Shown here piece by piece: positions 1 through 6,955 of a stretch of 14,210 nt of DNA. A program made the translations under genes and the position numbers. Each line of letters opens with the position of its first letter. Position 1 is the stretch's first letter. The notes below the pieces were generated by a model. It had not been told where the DNA came from, searched no databases, and saw nothing but the letters and a program-made list of their open reading frames with translations. Source of the stretch: an uncultured Bacilli bacterium (lineage in GTDB: Bacteria; Bacillota_I; Bacilli_A; RF39; UBA660). The stretch is from contig CAKOQV010000031.1 in assembly GCA_934101345.1 (NCBI GenBank), positions 1 through 14,210 on the forward strand, written 5' to 3'.

Positions 1-8
1 TGATTTAG
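1..8 (+). CDS. rplO: probable last codons of ribosomal protein L15 (partial)
   Basis: Read in the frame ending at position 8, the bases give (x)TG-ATT-TAG, that is a last Ile and a TAG stop abutting the secY start. L15 proteins commonly end in Val-Ile, and rplO normally precedes secY in Bacillota. Only two codons are visible, so this rests on gene order rather than on sequence homology. Confidence 0.35.
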
Positions 9-1271
9 ATGTTTAAAAATCTAAAATTAATCTTTAGTCCTAAAAATAAAGATATTAGGAAAAGAATTGGTTTTACCTTATTTGGACTACTAATATTCGC
101 TGTCGGAACAACAATTCCTGTTCCAGGTACTGAGGGTGCAATATCTAATTTAGGATTATGGGAATTAATTAATGCTATTGGTGGAGGAGCACTTAAGAAT
201 TTTTCAATATTTGCTCTAGGTGTTATGCCTTATATTTCCGCTAGTATCATTACTGGAATATTACAAATGGATATTATTCCTTACTTCACTGAACTTAAAG
301 ATAGTGGTGAACAAGGAAGACAAAAGATAAATCAAATTAATAGATACATTGGTATTGTACTTGCCTTTTTACAAGGATTTGCTATGGCATTTACTTTTGT
401 AAAAGGTGCTGGTACAGTAGAATACTTAAAGATAGCCTTAATACTAACTGGTGGTACAGCATTCCTATTATGGCTTGGTGACCAAATAACTCAAAAGGGT
501 ATGGGTAATGGTATATCATTAATTATTATGGCTGGTATTATATCTACAGTACCAAAGATGTTTATTGATACATTTAAGACATTAATATTAAATCATACTG
601 GCTCATTAGCTATGGGAATAGTGGGATTTATAATATTTGCGCTTGTATATCTATTAATAGTAGTAGGAGTTATATTTGAGGAATCTTCGGAAAGAAGAAT
701 ACCAATACAATATTCTAATAGAACAACTTCTGCTTATGGTCAAAAACAAAGTTATATTCCATTTAAATTAAATTCTGCTGGTGTAATGCCTGTAATCTTT
801 GCATCAGTAATATTATCAATACCTACTTTTATTGGCGGTATCTTAGGTAGTGATTCTGGATTTACTAAGTTTGTAACTAATTATATAAATTATACTACTC
901 CAACAGGATTTGTACTTTATATAATATTAATATTTGTATTTGGTTATTTCTATACTAATATGCAAATTAATCCAAAAGAACTTGCTAAGAACTTAAATAA
1001 GAGTGGTGGATACATTCCTGGTATTAGACCTGGAGTAGAAACTGAGAAGTATATTAAGAAAATACTTTATAGAATTACTTTCTTAGGTTCAACATTTATT
1101 GCTGTAATAGCAGGGCTTCCAATAGTATTCAGTAGTTTTATATCTACTGGACTTCCATCATCAGTTAGTATTGGTGGTACTGGAGTACTTATCGTTGTAG
1201 GAGTTGCTATTGAAACTTGTAAACAATTAGAAAGTAGTTTGATTAATAGAAATTATAAAGGTGCTAGATAA
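9..1271 (+). CDS. secY: preprotein translocase channel subunit SecY
   Basis: SecY is the membrane channel through which SecA and the ribosome push exported and membrane proteins. The 420-residue product has the family length and about ten hydrophobic segments. Recognisable landmarks are the start MFKNLK with DIRKRIGFTLFGLLIF (helix 1), the plug-region IPVPG near residue 38, ALGVMPYISASII, the cytoplasmic block GEQGRQKINQINRY, the RRIPIQY loop before helix 6, and the C-terminal ETCKQLESSLI. The ATG at 9 matches the usual SecY N-terminus; its ribosome-binding site would lie in rplO outside the window. The stop overlaps the adk start by one base (TAATG), so the two are probably translationally coupled. 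No anomaly was seen apart from a short C-terminal tail. Confidence 0.97.
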   Translation: MFKNLKLIFSPKNKDIRKRIGFTLFGLLIFAVGTTIPVPGTEGAISNLGLWELINAIGGGALKNFSIFALGVMPYISASIITGILQMDIIPYFTELKDSGEQGRQKINQINRYIGIVLAFLQGFAMAFTFVKGAGTVEYLKIALILTGGTAFLLWLGDQITQKGMGNGISLIIMAGIISTVPKMFIDTFKTLILNHTGSLAMGIVGFIIFALVYLLIVVGVIFEESSERRIPIQYSNRTTSAYGQKQSYIPFKLNSAGVMPVIFASVILSIPTFIGGILGSDSGFTKFVTNYINYTTPTGFVLYIILIFVFGYFYTNMQINPKELAKNLNKSGGYIPGIRPGVETEKYIKKILYRITFLGSTFIAVIAGLPIVFSSFISTGLPSSVSIGGTGVLIVVGVAIETCKQLESSLINRNYKGAR

Positions 1272-1924
1272 TGAAGAATATTATATTTATTGCCCCACCA
1301 GCTGCTGGTAAAGGAACAGTATCTGCAAGAATCTGTGACAAATATAATATTCCTCATATATCAACTGGCGATCTTTTAAGAGATGAAATAAAGAATTCAA
1401 CTAAGCTTGGTCTTGAAATAAAAGATGCTATGGCTAGAGGAGAATTTGTTTCAGATGAAGTAATAACTAAATTATTAAAAAAGAGATTATCAAGTAAAGA
1501 TTGTAAAAAAGGATATATTTTAGATGGCTATCCTAGAAATGTTAATCAAGCAATTGTCTATGATAAATTGCTTGAGGAATTAAACTTTGACTTAGGAAAG
1601 GTAATACTTTTAGATATAGATAAAGATGTTGCTATGCAAAGAGCATTATCTAGATTAGTATGTTCTAAGTGTGGGTTATCTTATAACTTAGCTAATAAGG
1701 AATTATCTCCTGTCAAAGAAGGAATATGTGATAGCTGTGGTAGTCCTTTGAAATCTAGAAGTGATGATAATGAGGAAACATTTATAAATAGATTTAATAC
1801 TTATATGAATGAAACTTTCCCTCTAGTGAACTATTATGAGAAGAAGAATAATTTAGTTAAAATTAATGTTACTGATAAAAGTTCAGATGAAGTTTTTGAA
1901 GAAGTAGAGAAGGTAATTAAATGA
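1271..1924 (+). CDS. adk: adenylate kinase, zinc-LID type
   Basis: Catalyses ATP + AMP = 2 ADP in the cytosol. At 217 residues it is the long form. Visible parts are the P-loop (residues 8-16), the AMP-binding ISTGDLLR (30-37), the DGYPR segment (85-89), a LID with two CxxC pairs (C131/C134 and C153/C156) that should bind a structural zinc as in Gram-positive Adk, and the RSDDNEET motif (163-170). The P-loop reads A-P-P-A-A-G-K-G-T: the usual first Gly of GxxxxGK is Ala8, and a second Gly is Ala11. The Lys and Thr that contact phosphate remain, so activity is expected. It sits between secY and map as in most Bacillota and overlaps map by ATGA. Confidence 0.96.
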   Translation: MKNIIFIAPPAAGKGTVSARICDKYNIPHISTGDLLRDEIKNSTKLGLEIKDAMARGEFVSDEVITKLLKKRLSSKDCKKGYILDGYPRNVNQAIVYDKLLEELNFDLGKVILLDIDKDVAMQRALSRLVCSKCGLSYNLANKELSPVKEGICDSCGSPLKSRSDDNEETFINRFNTYMNETFPLVNYYEKKNNLVKINVTDKSSDEVFEEVEKVIK

Positions 1925-2679
1925 TAACTATTAAAAGTGATTATGAATTATCCTTAATGAGAGTGGCAGGAAGAATAGTTTATGATACTCATCAGTATTT
2001 AAAACCTTATATTAAACCTGGTATTACTACTGGTGAGTTAGATAGACTAGCTCATGACTATATTATAAGTAGAGATGCTACTCCATCATGTTTAGGATAT
2101 GAAGGTTATCCTGCGAGTATATGTATTTCAGTTAATGAAGAAGTAGTACATGGTATACCGGGAAAAAGAAGACTTAAAAATGGTGATATTGTAACTTTAG
2201 ATATATGTGCCTGCTACAAAGGATATCACGGAGATTCTGCTTGGAGTTATAGAGTAGGAACTGTATCGAAAGAGAAAGAATACTTACTTACTCATACTGA
2301 GAAGGCTTTATATGAAGGATTAAGCAAAGTAAAAGATGGAATTCATCTTGGAGATGTATCTAATGCTATCGAAGAATATGCTAAAAAACATAAACTAGGA
2401 GTTGTCAAAGAACTAGTAGGTCATGGCATTGGATCACATTTACATGAGGATCCAGAAGTACCTAACTATGGAAAAGCTGGTACTGGAATAATTTTAAAAA
2501 AAGGAATGACTATTGCCGTAGAACCTATGCTTAATTTAGGTACTGCTAAAGTATACTTACTTGATGATGATTGGACAATAGTTACAGGTGATAATAAACC
2601 ATCAGCTCATTTTGAACATACAATTATTGTTACTGACGATGGTTATGAAATACTAACAGGAGATGATAAATGTGAGTAG
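1921..2679 (+). CDS. map: methionine aminopeptidase type I
   Basis: Removes the initiator Met from new proteins in the cytosol. The 252-residue length fits the bacterial type Ia enzyme without a zinc-finger extension. The five metal ligands are visible at the expected spacing: D94 and D105 (VTLDICACYKGYHGD), H168 (VGHGIG), E201 (AVEPML) and E232 (FEHTII). The conserved H77 (VVHGIP) and H175 are present too. The start ATG overlaps the adk stop (ATGA), and the end overlaps the likely infA GTG start by 8 bases, so adk-map-infA look translationally coupled. Confidence 0.96.
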   Translation: MITIKSDYELSLMRVAGRIVYDTHQYLKPYIKPGITTGELDRLAHDYIISRDATPSCLGYEGYPASICISVNEEVVHGIPGKRRLKNGDIVTLDICACYKGYHGDSAWSYRVGTVSKEKEYLLTHTEKALYEGLSKVKDGIHLGDVSNAIEEYAKKHKLGVVKELVGHGIGSHLHEDPEVPNYGKAGTGIILKKGMTIAVEPMLNLGTAKVYLLDDDWTIVTGDNKPSAHFEHTIIVTDDGYEILTGDDKCE

Positions 2680-2890
2680 AGAAGAGTTAATCGAAGTAGA
2701 AGGAAAAGTACTTGATAATTTACCACAAGGAAAATTCAAAGTTGAACTTGATGGAGGCCACATAGTAGTTGCCCATGTTTCTGGTAAAATGCGCATGAAC
2801 AACATACGTATCTTACCAGGTGATACTGTGGTTTTAGCTATGTCACCATACGATCTAACACAAGGGCGTATTGTATATAATAAGAAATAG
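2672..2890 (+). CDS. infA: translation initiation factor IF-1
   Basis: IF-1 is a small OB-fold protein that binds the 30S A site during initiation. I place the start at GTG 2672, not at ATG 2663. From the GTG the product is (M)SREELIEVEGKV..., exactly 72 residues, the usual IF-1 length. An AGGAG at 2658-2662 lies 9 bases before the GTG but directly abuts the ATG. Family landmarks are the KFKVELDGGH and VAHVSGKMRMNNIRILPGD strands and the SPYDLTQGRI ending. It overlaps the map stop by 8 bases, and rpmJ follows 12 bases later with a GGAGG in the gap. The three-residue longer form from 2663 remains possible but lacks a spaced ribosome-binding site. Confidence 0.95.
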   Translation: MSREELIEVEGKVLDNLPQGKFKVELDGGHIVVAHVSGKMRMNNIRILPGDTVVLAMSPYDLTQGRIVYNKK

Positions 2891-2902
2891 GAGGGATGAA
2901 TA

Positions 2903-3016
2903 ATGAAAGTAAGAGCATCCGTAAAGAAAATATGCGACAAATGTAAAATTATTAAAAGAAAAGGTAAAGTAATGGTTATTTGTGAAAATCCAAAACACAA
3001 ACAAAAACAAGGTTAA
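2903..3016 (+). CDS. rpmJ: 50S ribosomal protein L36 (bL36, zinc-binding form)
   Basis: A 37-codon gene that starts MKVRASVKKICDKCK and ends NPKHKQKQG. bL36 is the smallest protein of the large subunit. The zinc ribbon ligands C11, C14, C27 and H32 are all present, so this is the C+ (zinc) form. The ribosome-binding site GGAGG lies at 2890-2894, upstream of the ATG. Its place between infA and rpsM is the usual one in Bacillota. Length and residues match the family fully. Confidence 0.97.
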   Translation: MKVRASVKKICDKCKIIKRKGKVMVICENPKHKQKQG

Positions 3017-3034
3017 TAGGGAGGAAATAATAAT

Positions 3035-3400
3035 ATGGCAAGAATTAAAGGTGTAGATATACCTAACGATAAAAGAATTGAGATATCTCTTACATACATT
3101 TATGGTATTGGAAGAAAGTTATCTAAAAAAATTCTTAAAGATGCTAAAGTTGACTTAAATAAAAAGGCTAAGGATTTAACTGATGATGAACTTTCTAGAA
3201 TTAGAAAAGAAGTAGATAAATACTTAACTGAAGGTGATTTAAGAAGAGAAGTTAATTTAAATATTAAAACTAAGATGGAAATTAATTCTTATCAAGGTAC
3301 AAGACATAAAAAGAATTTACCAGTAAGAGGACAAAGAACTAGCAGAAATGCTAAGACTCGTAAGGGTAAAGGAAAAGTTGTTGCTAATAAGAAAAAATAA
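3035..3400 (+). CDS. rpsM: 30S ribosomal protein S13 (uS13)
   Basis: S13 sits in the head of the small subunit and contacts the P-site tRNA and 50S bridges. The 121-residue product has the family start MARIKGVDIPNDKR, the helix-turn YIYGIGRKLS, and the basic C-terminus with RGQRTSRNAKTRKG. A GGGAGGAAA ribosome-binding site precedes the ATG. It is 18 bases downstream of rpmJ and 13 upstream of rpsK, in the standard alpha-operon order. No deviation from the family was seen. Confidence 0.97.
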   Translation: MARIKGVDIPNDKRIEISLTYIYGIGRKLSKKILKDAKVDLNKKAKDLTDDELSRIRKEVDKYLTEGDLRREVNLNIKTKMEINSYQGTRHKKNLPVRGQRTSRNAKTRKGKGKVVANKKK

Positions 3401-3413
3401 TTAGGAGGAAAAT

Positions 3414-3800
3414 ATGGGAAAATATAATTCAAGAAAAAGAAAAACTAAAAAGAATATTCCTGCTGGTGTAGCTCATATTCATTCAACATTCAACAACACA
3501 ATCGTAACTATTACTGACTTAGAAGGAAATGTTGTAAGCTGGGCTTCTTCTGGAAAACAAGGAGTAAAAGGTAGTAAGAAATCTACTCCATTTGCTGCTG
3601 GTATGTCTGCTGAAGCTGCTGGAAGAGATGCAGTAGCCGCAGGTATGAAGAAAGTAAAAGTAGAAGTAAAAGGCTTAGGCTCTGGAAGAGAGGCTGCAAT
3701 TAGATCATTACAAACTGCTGGATTAGAAATAGAATCAATAACTGATGTAACACCAATTCCACATAATGGTTGTCGTCCACCAAAAAGAAGACGTGGATAA
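3414..3800 (+). CDS. rpsK: 30S ribosomal protein S11 (uS11)
   Basis: S11 lies on the platform of the small subunit beside the mRNA exit region. The 128-residue product shows the conserved GVAHIHSTFNNTIVTITD segment, WASSGKQGVKGSKKSTPFAA, GLGSGREAAIRSL and the diagnostic tail ITDVTPIPHNGCRPPKRRRG. AGGAGGAAA precedes the ATG. It sits between rpsM and rpoA as expected and reads as an ordinary core gene. Confidence 0.98.
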   Translation: MGKYNSRKRKTKKNIPAGVAHIHSTFNNTIVTITDLEGNVVSWASSGKQGVKGSKKSTPFAAGMSAEAAGRDAVAAGMKKVKVEVKGLGSGREAAIRSLQTAGLEIESITDVTPIPHNGCRPPKRRRG

Positions 3801-3821
3801 TAAAGAAAGGAAGCGTGTCTA

Positions 3822-4784
3822 ATGTTAAAATTTGAAAAACCAGATTATAAGGTAAAAGAATATGTAAAGGATTCTTTCTATGGTAAATTTGAACTTGAAC
3901 CACTAGAAAGAGGATTTGGAACAACTTTAGGTAATGCACTTAGAAGAGTTATGTTATCATCACTTCCTGGTGATGCTATAACTTCAGTTAAGATTGATGG
4001 AGTAGCTCATGAATTTCAAAAAATTGATGGAGTTATCGAAGATGTTACTGCTATCGTATTAAATTTAAAGGGAGTAGTAATAAAGAATCATTCTAAAGAT
4101 GAAGATAAAATATTAAGACTTAAAAAAGATACTCCAGGAGTAGTTACTGCTGGTGATATCGAAGCTGATGCTGATATAGAGATATTAAATCCTGATCATG
4201 TAATTGCTACACTTGTTGAAGGTGGAAAATTAAATATGGAAATGACTATTGGATCAGGAAGAGGCTATATAGTAGCAGAAGATAATAAGAAGATACTTGC
4301 TCAAAATAATAAGACTAAAGTAGGGGCAATTGCTATTGATAGTTTATATTCTCCTATTGAAAGAATTAACTATGAAGTTGAAAATGCTAGAGTAGGTCAA
4401 AATAATAATTATGATAAATTAATTCTTGAAGTATGGACTAATGGTTCTATTACTCCAGAAGAGGCTTTAGCACTAGCTGCTAGAATCTTAATTGAGCATT
4501 TTGAAGTATTAACTGAACTTAACTCAATTGCAGATGAAACAGGACTTATGATATCTAAGAGTGAAGACCCTGCTGTTAAGATATTAGAAACTTCTATTGA
4601 TGATTTAGATTTCTCTGTAAGAGCATATAATTGCTTAAAGAGAGCTAATATTCTTACTTTAAAAGATTTAGTTGATAAGACTGAAAATGAAATGATGAAG
4701 ATTAGAAATCTTGGTAAGAAGTCATTAAAAGAAGTAATGGATAAAGTTAAAGACATGGGTCTTACATTTAAAGATGAAAATTAA
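3822..4784 (+). CDS. rpoA: RNA polymerase alpha subunit
   Basis: The alpha dimer nucleates RNA polymerase assembly and its C-terminal domain reads UP elements and activators. The N-terminal domain (about 1-232) carries the signature GFGTTLGNALRR (31-42) for dimerisation and beta contact. The C-terminal domain (about 255-315) keeps the helix-hairpin-helix DNA-contact residues: R267, N270, C271 and K273 in SVRAYNCLK, and G298, K300 and S301 in NLGKKS. An acidic linker joins them. At 320 residues the length is normal. The ribosome-binding site AAAGGA is weaker than those of its neighbours and sits about 11 bases before the ATG. Confidence 0.98.
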   Translation: MLKFEKPDYKVKEYVKDSFYGKFELEPLERGFGTTLGNALRRVMLSSLPGDAITSVKIDGVAHEFQKIDGVIEDVTAIVLNLKGVVIKNHSKDEDKILRLKKDTPGVVTAGDIEADADIEILNPDHVIATLVEGGKLNMEMTIGSGRGYIVAEDNKKILAQNNKTKVGAIAIDSLYSPIERINYEVENARVGQNNNYDKLILEVWTNGSITPEEALALAARILIEHFEVLTELNSIADETGLMISKSEDPAVKILETSIDDLDFSVRAYNCLKRANILTLKDLVDKTENEMMKIRNLGKKSLKEVMDKVKDMGLTFKDEN

Positions 4785-4798
4785 TAGAGGAGGTAATT

Positions 4799-5140
4799 AT
4801 GGCATATAGAAAATTAGGTAGAGATAATAAACATAGAAGAAGTATGTTAGCTACTTTAACTAAACAACTAATTGAAAATGAAAGAATAGTTACTACTGAA
4901 ACTAGAGCTAAAGAAGTTAGAAAGAGTTTTGATAAAATGGTAACTTATGGTAAAAAAGGTACTTTAGTATCAAGAAGACTTGCCCTTGCATTTTTACATA
5001 ATGATAAGAAAGCCGTTGATAAAGTATTTAATGATTTAGCAGTTAGATACAAAGATAGAAATGGTGGTTATACTAGAATTATTAAGATGACTGAAAGAAA
5101 AGGAGATTCTGCTCTAGAAGTTATTTTAGAACTAGTTTAA
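4799..5140 (+). CDS. rplQ: 50S ribosomal protein L17 (bL17)
   Basis: L17 lies near the peptide exit tunnel of the large subunit. The 113-residue product begins MAYRKLGRDNKHRRSML and contains LIENERIVTTETRAKEVR, both family signatures, and ends in a GGYTRI...GDSALEVILEL segment. AGAGGAGG precedes the ATG. It is the last gene of the ribosomal operon here: a strong hairpin terminator starts 5 bases after its stop. Confidence 0.97.
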   Translation: MAYRKLGRDNKHRRSMLATLTKQLIENERIVTTETRAKEVRKSFDKMVTYGKKGTLVSRRLALAFLHNDKKAVDKVFNDLAVRYKDRNGGYTRIIKMTERKGDSALEVILELV

Positions 5141-5145
5141 TATAT

Positions 5146-5178
5146 AAAGAGATATCTATTATTTAGGTATCTCTTTTT
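5146..5178 (+). terminator. intrinsic terminator of the ribosomal operon
   Basis: The arm AAAGAGATATCT (5146-5157) pairs with AGGTATCTCTTT (5165-5176), giving 12 pairs with one G-U and a 7-base loop, and the arm ends in a run of T. It closes the secY-rplQ transcript and isolates the accessory genes downstream. Confidence 0.9.
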
Positions 5179-5230
5179 CTAACTTAAATATAAATAATAC
5201 ATGTAACTAATATTTATATGAGTACTTTTC

Positions 5231-5259
5231 TTTACTATTTAAAGTTTTTATGGTAGTAT
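5231..5259 (+). promoter_or_regulatory. sigma-A type promoter of the first HExxH gene
   Basis: TTTACT (5231-5236), 17-base spacer, TAGTAT (5254-5259) with an extended-10 TG at 5251-5252. The same -35, spacing and -10 recur before the second copy, where most other bases in the spacer differ little. Expected start of transcription is near 5266, with GGAGGAG at 5270-5276, so the leader would be very short. Confidence 0.7.
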
Positions 5260-5280
5260 ATAGATACTTGGAGGAGTACT

Positions 5281-6059
5281 GTGTATACAGAATTATTAAA
5301 TATTATATTTAAATATGCTAAAAATTTTAAACTACCAGATAAAGACTTTGTAAATAATGTTATTGATGTTATTGCTAATTATGATGATATAAATGATTAT
5401 ATTAATAATGTTGATATTAGTTCTAGTTATAAATATGCAGCAAGTTATACATTTTGTTCTAGAATATTAAAATTAAGCATTTGTGATATTATAACTAGAG
5501 CAGAAACAAATTTCAATGCTTATTGTGAAATTTATAATTTAAAAAAACAGAAAAATATATATTTATTTGTTATTATTTTGTTTATACTATTTTTCATGAG
5601 TTAGATCATACAAGACAGAATAAAATTTTGAATACTACTAAAAAAGATAACTTTGAAAGAATATTAATTCAAAATAGTGTTGATGTATTGGTGGCAAATT
5701 TTGAAATTTACGAAAAGGAACATGATTTATTTCCTAATGAAAGAATGGCAATTATTAATAGTTGTGTGAGAATAAATGAAATGTTAAAATATGATGACTA
5801 TGCATCTTCTTTTATTGGAAATATATATAGTCAAAGGTATAAGTTTGCTATTACACAATATTATTTAGATAAAAAAGTACCGTTGATTGAATATACTAAT
5901 GCAGTTGGAACCTCTATTTATTATGATAATGTTTTTGTTAGTAATGAAAATACTAATAAATTATTGACGAGAGTAAAAAAAGATATTTTATTTGAAAATA
6001 GAGTTTTATTTGGACTTCCTATTTCTAATAATGAATTAAATAAAATGATAAGTAAATAA
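5281..6059 (+). pseudogene. HExxH family protein, copy 1, split by a frameshift
   Basis: Two open frames, 5281-5604 and one ending at 6059, together encode one paralogue of the 265-residue protein at 6956-7753. The first begins at GTG (MYTELLNIIFKY), 6 bases after GGAGG, and matches the N-terminus of the paralogues. It then runs into an out-of-frame tail ending at TAG 5602-5604. From 5547 the next frame reads TEKYIFICYY..., then FHELDHTRQ, aligning with EKYIYL...LHELEHVRQ of copy 2. The switch falls in seven A (5541-5547), and one extra A restores a 259-residue protein. In that reconstruction H106, E107 and H110 form HExxH, and E154 of NERMA lies 44 residues after the second His, as in copies 2 and 3. 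The C-terminus FGLPISNNEL is intact. The gene may be a recent pseudogene or be rescued by slippage. An assembly error is possible. I do not recognise a named family. Confidence 0.8.
5541..5547 (+). other. A7 tract at the frameshift point
   Basis: Seven A between TTT and CAG. In the upstream frame it reads TTA-AAA-AAA, so the heptamer A-AAA-AAA is in the correct phase for -1 ribosomal slippage. RNA polymerase slippage adding one A would have the same effect. Both would give the full HExxH product. No obvious stimulatory hairpin was noticed just downstream. Confidence 0.6.
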
Positions 6060-6082
6060 CATAATGATTATGGAGTAAAAAT

Positions 6083-6745
6083 ATGAAAAATTTATATAAT
6101 GAAAAAGTAATGTGGGGAACGCATGCTAGTGTAACAAATATTGATAACAAAATATGTCAAAAAGTATATACTGAATATACACTATCTACAGTTAAAGATC
6201 ATGTTATTGATACATGGGTTTTTAATACTATAAGGGATTTGAACTTGGAGTCTTTTGTACAATTATATACTTATGAATATGATAATATTAAAGAACAAAT
6301 TATTAGTTATATTATGGAATATTATTCACCTTACTTTGAAGATGTTCTTAATGTTAGTTCTGAATACATAATAGAAAATTTTAGAAAAATTTATAATGAT
6401 ATTATTATTTTGTCAAATAATGGTATTTTGATTGGTGATATGAATTTTAGTAATATTATATTTGGAAAAGATGGTATTAAAGTAATTGACTTTGATAATT
6501 ATAAAAAATGTGAATTATCTTTAGACAATATTATTAAGTTAAATAAGAATGAACTGTGTATTTGTTTTAAACAATTATATAAGAATGCTTTATATGATAT
6601 TTTTATTAATAAATTTATTTTTGGTAGTATAAATAAGACTATGGAATTATTTAATCCAAATGTTATGGATTTGCCTGAACATGTTACTAGGAAATTAATT
6701 AAGTATCCTAATTTAATAAGCTATTTTAATGATACAAAAATGTAA
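6083..6745 (+). CDS. small protein-kinase/aminoglycoside-phosphotransferase-fold protein
   Basis: A 220-residue protein with the core of a kinase fold. A possible nucleotide-loop region is WGTHASV (11-17), followed by a strand with K27 (ICQKVY) as a candidate ATP-binding Lys. The catalytic-loop-like IGDMNFSNIIF carries D119 and N124, and VIDFD (134-138) gives D136 as the metal-binding Asp of a DFG-like motif. The spacing D119-N124-D136 is typical of APH, choline-kinase and small Ser/Thr-kinase relatives. The His of HRD is replaced by Gly118, and the N-lobe is short. No membrane segment is present. GGAG lies 7 bases before the ATG. It starts 23 bases after the split HExxH gene and likely shares its promoter. 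The substrate cannot be told from the sequence, and a pseudokinase is possible. Confidence 0.6.
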   Translation: MKNLYNEKVMWGTHASVTNIDNKICQKVYTEYTLSTVKDHVIDTWVFNTIRDLNLESFVQLYTYEYDNIKEQIISYIMEYYSPYFEDVLNVSSEYIIENFRKIYNDIIILSNNGILIGDMNFSNIIFGKDGIKVIDFDNYKKCELSLDNIIKLNKNELCICFKQLYKNALYDIFINKFIFGSINKTMELFNPNVMDLPEHVTRKLIKYPNLISYFNDTKM

Positions 6746-6829
6746 ACTTATGGTTAAATATTAAAAATATATAAAGTGATATTTAGGTATCCCTCTTTCT
6801 TTTCTTCTTAAGACAAGGTCTCAAGAGAT

Positions 6830-6855
6830 ATAACATAACCTATGATCTATGTTAT
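6830..6855. repeat. inverted repeat ATAACATA-N10-TATGTTAT
   Basis: Perfect 8-base arms (6830-6837 and 6848-6855) around a 10-base centre. It lies in the stretch present only in the second upstream module, about 50 bases before the -35 of the next promoter. There is no T run after it, so it is not a terminator. An operator for a dimeric regulator is a guess. Confidence 0.5.
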
Positions 6856-6905
6856 GATAATTTAGATATATATAATACAAATAGCTAACATTTATATATT
6901 TTTTC

Positions 6906-6934
6906 TTTACTATTAAGAATTTTTATGGTAGTAT
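6906..6934 (+). promoter_or_regulatory. sigma-A type promoter of the second HExxH gene
   Basis: TTTACT (6906-6911), 17-base spacer, TAGTAT (6929-6934), extended TG at 6926-6927. It is identical in its core hexamers and spacing to the promoter at 5231-5259. Confidence 0.7.
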
Positions 6935-6955
6935 ATTAGATACTTGGAGGATACT

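Larger units (their letters stand above)
5141..5280 (+). repeat. upstream module, copy 1 (terminator + promoter + RBS)
   Basis: This intergenic segment resembles 6768-6955 in order and sequence. Shared blocks are TATATAAAG, ATTTAGGTATC, an A/T-rich block with ATAATACA, ATTTATAT, TTTCTTTACTATT, TTTTTATGGTAGTATAT and TAGATACTTGGAGGA. The similarity continues into the first codons of the HExxH genes that follow. This is the signature of a segmental duplication whose left end lies in or near the rplQ terminator. Confidence 0.85.
6768..6955 (+). repeat. upstream module, copy 2, with decayed terminator
   Basis: Second copy of the module at 5141-5280. Relative to copy 1 it lacks about 7 bases of the terminator arm and loop (AAAGTGAT-ATTTAGGTATCCCTC), so the hairpin is badly weakened. 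It also carries an extra stretch of about 60 bases (roughly 6799-6857) that includes an inverted repeat. The rest, from the ATAATACA block to GGAGG, follows copy 1 closely. Confidence 0.8.

Noticed and set aside
1921..1924. TGA read as tryptophan (Mycoplasma-type code)
   Set aside because: TGA ends adk exactly at the normal length within an ATGA overlap, it also ends folA, and tryptophans in conserved positions are TGG.
2663..2671. ATG start of infA at 2663
   Set aside because: It abuts the AGGAG, leaving no spacer. GTG 2672 gives the standard 72-residue IF-1 with a 9-base spacer.
2653..3000. Open frame of about 115 codons on the minus strand over infA and rpmJ
   Set aside because: It is antisense to two certain genes, has no ribosome-binding site seen, and has a low-complexity composition expected of a shadow.
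3700..3939. Open frame of 79 codons on the minus strand across the rpsK-rpoA junction
   Set aside because: It spans two certain sense genes and has no family features.
4409..4756. Open frame of about 115 codons on the minus strand inside rpoA
   Set aside because: It lies wholly within rpoA and its Ser/Leu-rich product mirrors the codon pattern of the sense strand.
5541..5620. Certain programmed ribosomal frameshift in copy 1
   Set aside because: The heptamer is in phase, but A7 runs are frequent here, the paralogues do not share it, and no downstream stimulator is evident. Kept only as an open possibility.
6944..6955. Four-codon upstream extension of the second HExxH gene from TTG
   Set aside because: The extension contains the ribosome-binding site GGAGG, and the paralogues start at the M-Y-x-E position.
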